This document shows positions 40,216-41,269 of a DNA stretch of 41,269 nt, one piece after another; position 1 is the stretch's first letter, and the number at the start of each line of letters is the position of its first letter. The notes under the pieces were generated by a model that worked only from the letters and a program-made list of their open reading frames with translations, searched no databases and was not told the DNA's origin. The position numbers were made by a program, and so were the translations under genes. The stretch comes from Tractidigestivibacter montrealensis (GTDB lineage: Bacteria > Actinomycetota > Coriobacteriia > Coriobacteriales > Atopobiaceae): contig NZ_JANSKA010000007.1 of the NCBI RefSeq assembly GCF_024741235.1, positions 74,781-116,049 on the forward strand, given 5' to 3'.

Positions 40216-41262
40216 ATGCTGGACATCATACTCCATGAGATGGAGGGGCTCTCCCTCGGGGAGAAGCGTGAGCTCATCTGTGCCACGAAGGCGGCGGTCG
40301 CGCGCGAGCTTGGCAAGCAGGCAGATGGCGCGACGCCCAGATCATGCCCCCGGTGCGGCTCTTCCTCCTTCATCAGGAAAGGGCACAATGCCGACGGCTC
40401 CCAGCGCTGGCTCTGCAAGGGGTGCGGGAGGACGTTCTCGTCCAAGAGCAGGGGCCTGCTCGCCGCCTCGAAGCTCGATGCCACGACCTGGGCGCTCTTC
40501 GTGGAAGCAACGCTTTCGGGCTCAAGCCTGAGGCAGTGCGCGAAGACGTGCCATGTGTGCCTCAGGACCTCCTGGTTCATGCGCATGAGACTCTGCGAGG
40601 TCATGGCGCGCTCGCTTCTCGCCTTCAGGACCGGACCTTCGGTCTCCTGGCAGGTAGACGGCGCCTACCTCGACGAGTCCCTCACGGGAAACAGGGCAAG
40701 GAGTGCTGCCAAGATGCCGAGGAAGCCTCACAAGCACGGCGGCGCCGTCCATGCGCGCGGCATCTCCAACCTCAAGGTCTGCGTCATCTGCGGAGCCAAT
40801 GATGCCGGAGACGAGCTCTGCCGCGTGGCCGACAGGGGAAGGCCGAAGGATGAGGCCCTGAGAGACGCCATCAAGGGTCTCGGTCCTGGCACCTGGGTGG
40901 CGACCGACGCCCATCAGGGCTACAAGCGCGTGCTTCCCGCCCTCGGCATCACCGAGCATGCCGCCACCGACACGCGCCTGCAGAAGGACGGCGAGCTTGG
41001 CATGGTCAACGCGATGCACCAGAGGCTGCGCATCTTCCTTGCCCCATTCCACGGCGTATCCACCAAGTGGCTGGACCACTACCTCTCCTGGTTCCTTTGG
41101 CTCGAGCAGGCAAGGCGCTCGGACGCAGACGGGCTTCAGACGCTTTCCGGCCAGAGCGCCTGCGGCTTCTACGAGCATACGAGGCGCCAGATGATCGATC
41201 GTCCCCAGCCCTTCTGGGACTATTGGCAACGGCAGGGAGCGGCTACGTCAATGCTGGTCTAA
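40216..41262 (+). CDS. IS1595-family transposase (ISXO2-like)
   Basis: 348 residues from the ATG at 40216, which has GGGGACGGG directly upstream; in-frame ATGs at 40153 and 40174 lie upstream but have no site. A zinc ribbon with CPRC (Cys44, 47) and CKGC (Cys67, 70) comes first, ending GRTFSSKS. It is followed by a short helical region and the DDE-type catalytic core of the ISXO2 kind. QVDGAYLDESL carries the first Asp, WVATDAHQGYKRVL the second, and the MHQRLRIFLAPFHGVSTKWL segment matches the family's third catalytic region. The stop codon lies within the right terminal repeat, so the last three residues are encoded by it. It appears intact. Confidence 0.9.
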   Translation: MLDIILHEMEGLSLGEKRELICATKAAVARELGKQADGATPRSCPRCGSSSFIRKGHNADGSQRWLCKGCGRTFSSKSRGLLAASKLDATTWALFVEATLSGSSLRQCAKTCHVCLRTSWFMRMRLCEVMARSLLAFRTGPSVSWQVDGAYLDESLTGNRARSAAKMPRKPHKHGGAVHARGISNLKVCVICGANDAGDELCRVADRGRPKDEALRDAIKGLGPGTWVATDAHQGYKRVLPALGITEHAATDTRLQKDGELGMVNAMHQRLRIFLAPFHGVSTKWLDHYLSWFLWLEQARRSDADGLQTLSGQSACGFYEHTRRQMIDRPQPFWDYWQRQGAATSMLV

Positions 41263-41269
41263 CAGAGAG
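41244..41269 (-). repeat. right terminal inverted repeat of the IS
   Basis: The reverse complement begins CTCTCTGTTAGACC and matches the left end; it overlaps the transposase stop codon. The window ends here, so outer bases may be missing. Confidence 0.75.

Larger units (their letters stand above)
40124..41269 (+). mobile_element. IS1595-like insertion sequence
   Basis: Terminal inverted repeats are visible: CTCTCCGTTAGACCAGC then GTTGACGTA at the left (40124 onward). The complement of the right end reads CTCTCTGTTAGACCAGC then ATTGACGTA (from 41269 inward). These differ at two of 26 positions. One transposase gene fills the element. The true outer ends and any target duplication cannot be fixed because the window stops at the right repeat. 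It is inserted 121 bp upstream of the adhesin start and faces away from it. Confidence 0.85.

Overview
The window reads as chromosomal DNA of a high-GC, Gram-positive-type actinobacterium. My best guess is Coriobacteriia, something close to Olsenella or Atopobiaceae. The reasons are GC-rich codon use, an Ltp-family lipoprotein, an NRAMP-related Mg2+ transporter of the kind described from Eggerthella, and a sortase-anchored surface protein. The taxonomic call is inference. About 25 protein genes, one tRNA and one insertion sequence are present; most are intact and have strong ribosome binding sites.

Left part (1-5.3 kb, mostly minus strand): metA, an XRE-type regulator and a membrane Ser/Thr kinase form a tightly overlapping run. 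A second paralogous XRE regulator and an Ltp-type lipoprotein (cut by the window edge) follow. A near-identical 20-bp palindromic site lies before the second regulator and before the lipoprotein, suggesting one regulatory circuit. A DEAD-box helicase, probably leaderless, diverges from metA, and an RlmI-like rRNA methyltransferase follows it.

6.7-8.2 kb is an accessory insert of visibly lower GC: an AAA ATPase/DUF4143 gene preceded by four repeats at an exact 23-bp period that overlap its likely promoter. Then come tadA, tRNA-Ser(UGA) and lemA.

9.6-13.1 kb is a magnesium locus. It has a leader with two overlapping small ORFs (the second proline-rich), then a PRC/MgtE-N/CBS protein with an unusual membrane domain, then an NRAMP-family transporter whose metal-site residues fit Mg2+ rather than Mn2+/Fe2+.

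13.4-19.2 kb (minus) is a complete nucleoside scavenging operon: BMP lipoprotein, purine nucleoside phosphorylase, dual-NBD ATPase and two permeases, with a terminator-like hairpin after the first gene. 19.5-25 kb (minus) holds mtnA, a PRC-barrel protein with a histone-H1-like tail, a YtxH-like protein, a free-standing cyanophycin-synthetase N-terminal domain, and a CBS/CorC membrane protein.

25.2-28.5 kb holds a membrane-anchored endonuclease/exonuclease/phosphatase protein and an accessory patch. In the patch, four copies of a 23-bp element are arranged as two mirrored pairs, followed by a nuclease-like gene and a 90-aa ORF that may share its core. 28.5-33.7 kb holds an EF-G-like GTPase, a radical SAM/SPASM-type protein and a TrmA/RlmD-type methyltransferase.

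33.8-41.3 kb holds a 2047-residue surface protein (signal peptide, von Willebrand A domain, about ten pilin-type isopeptide domains, IPNTG sortase signal). An IS1595-like element sits 121 bp upstream of it; the IS transposase ribosome binding site is predicted to be masked by a hairpin.
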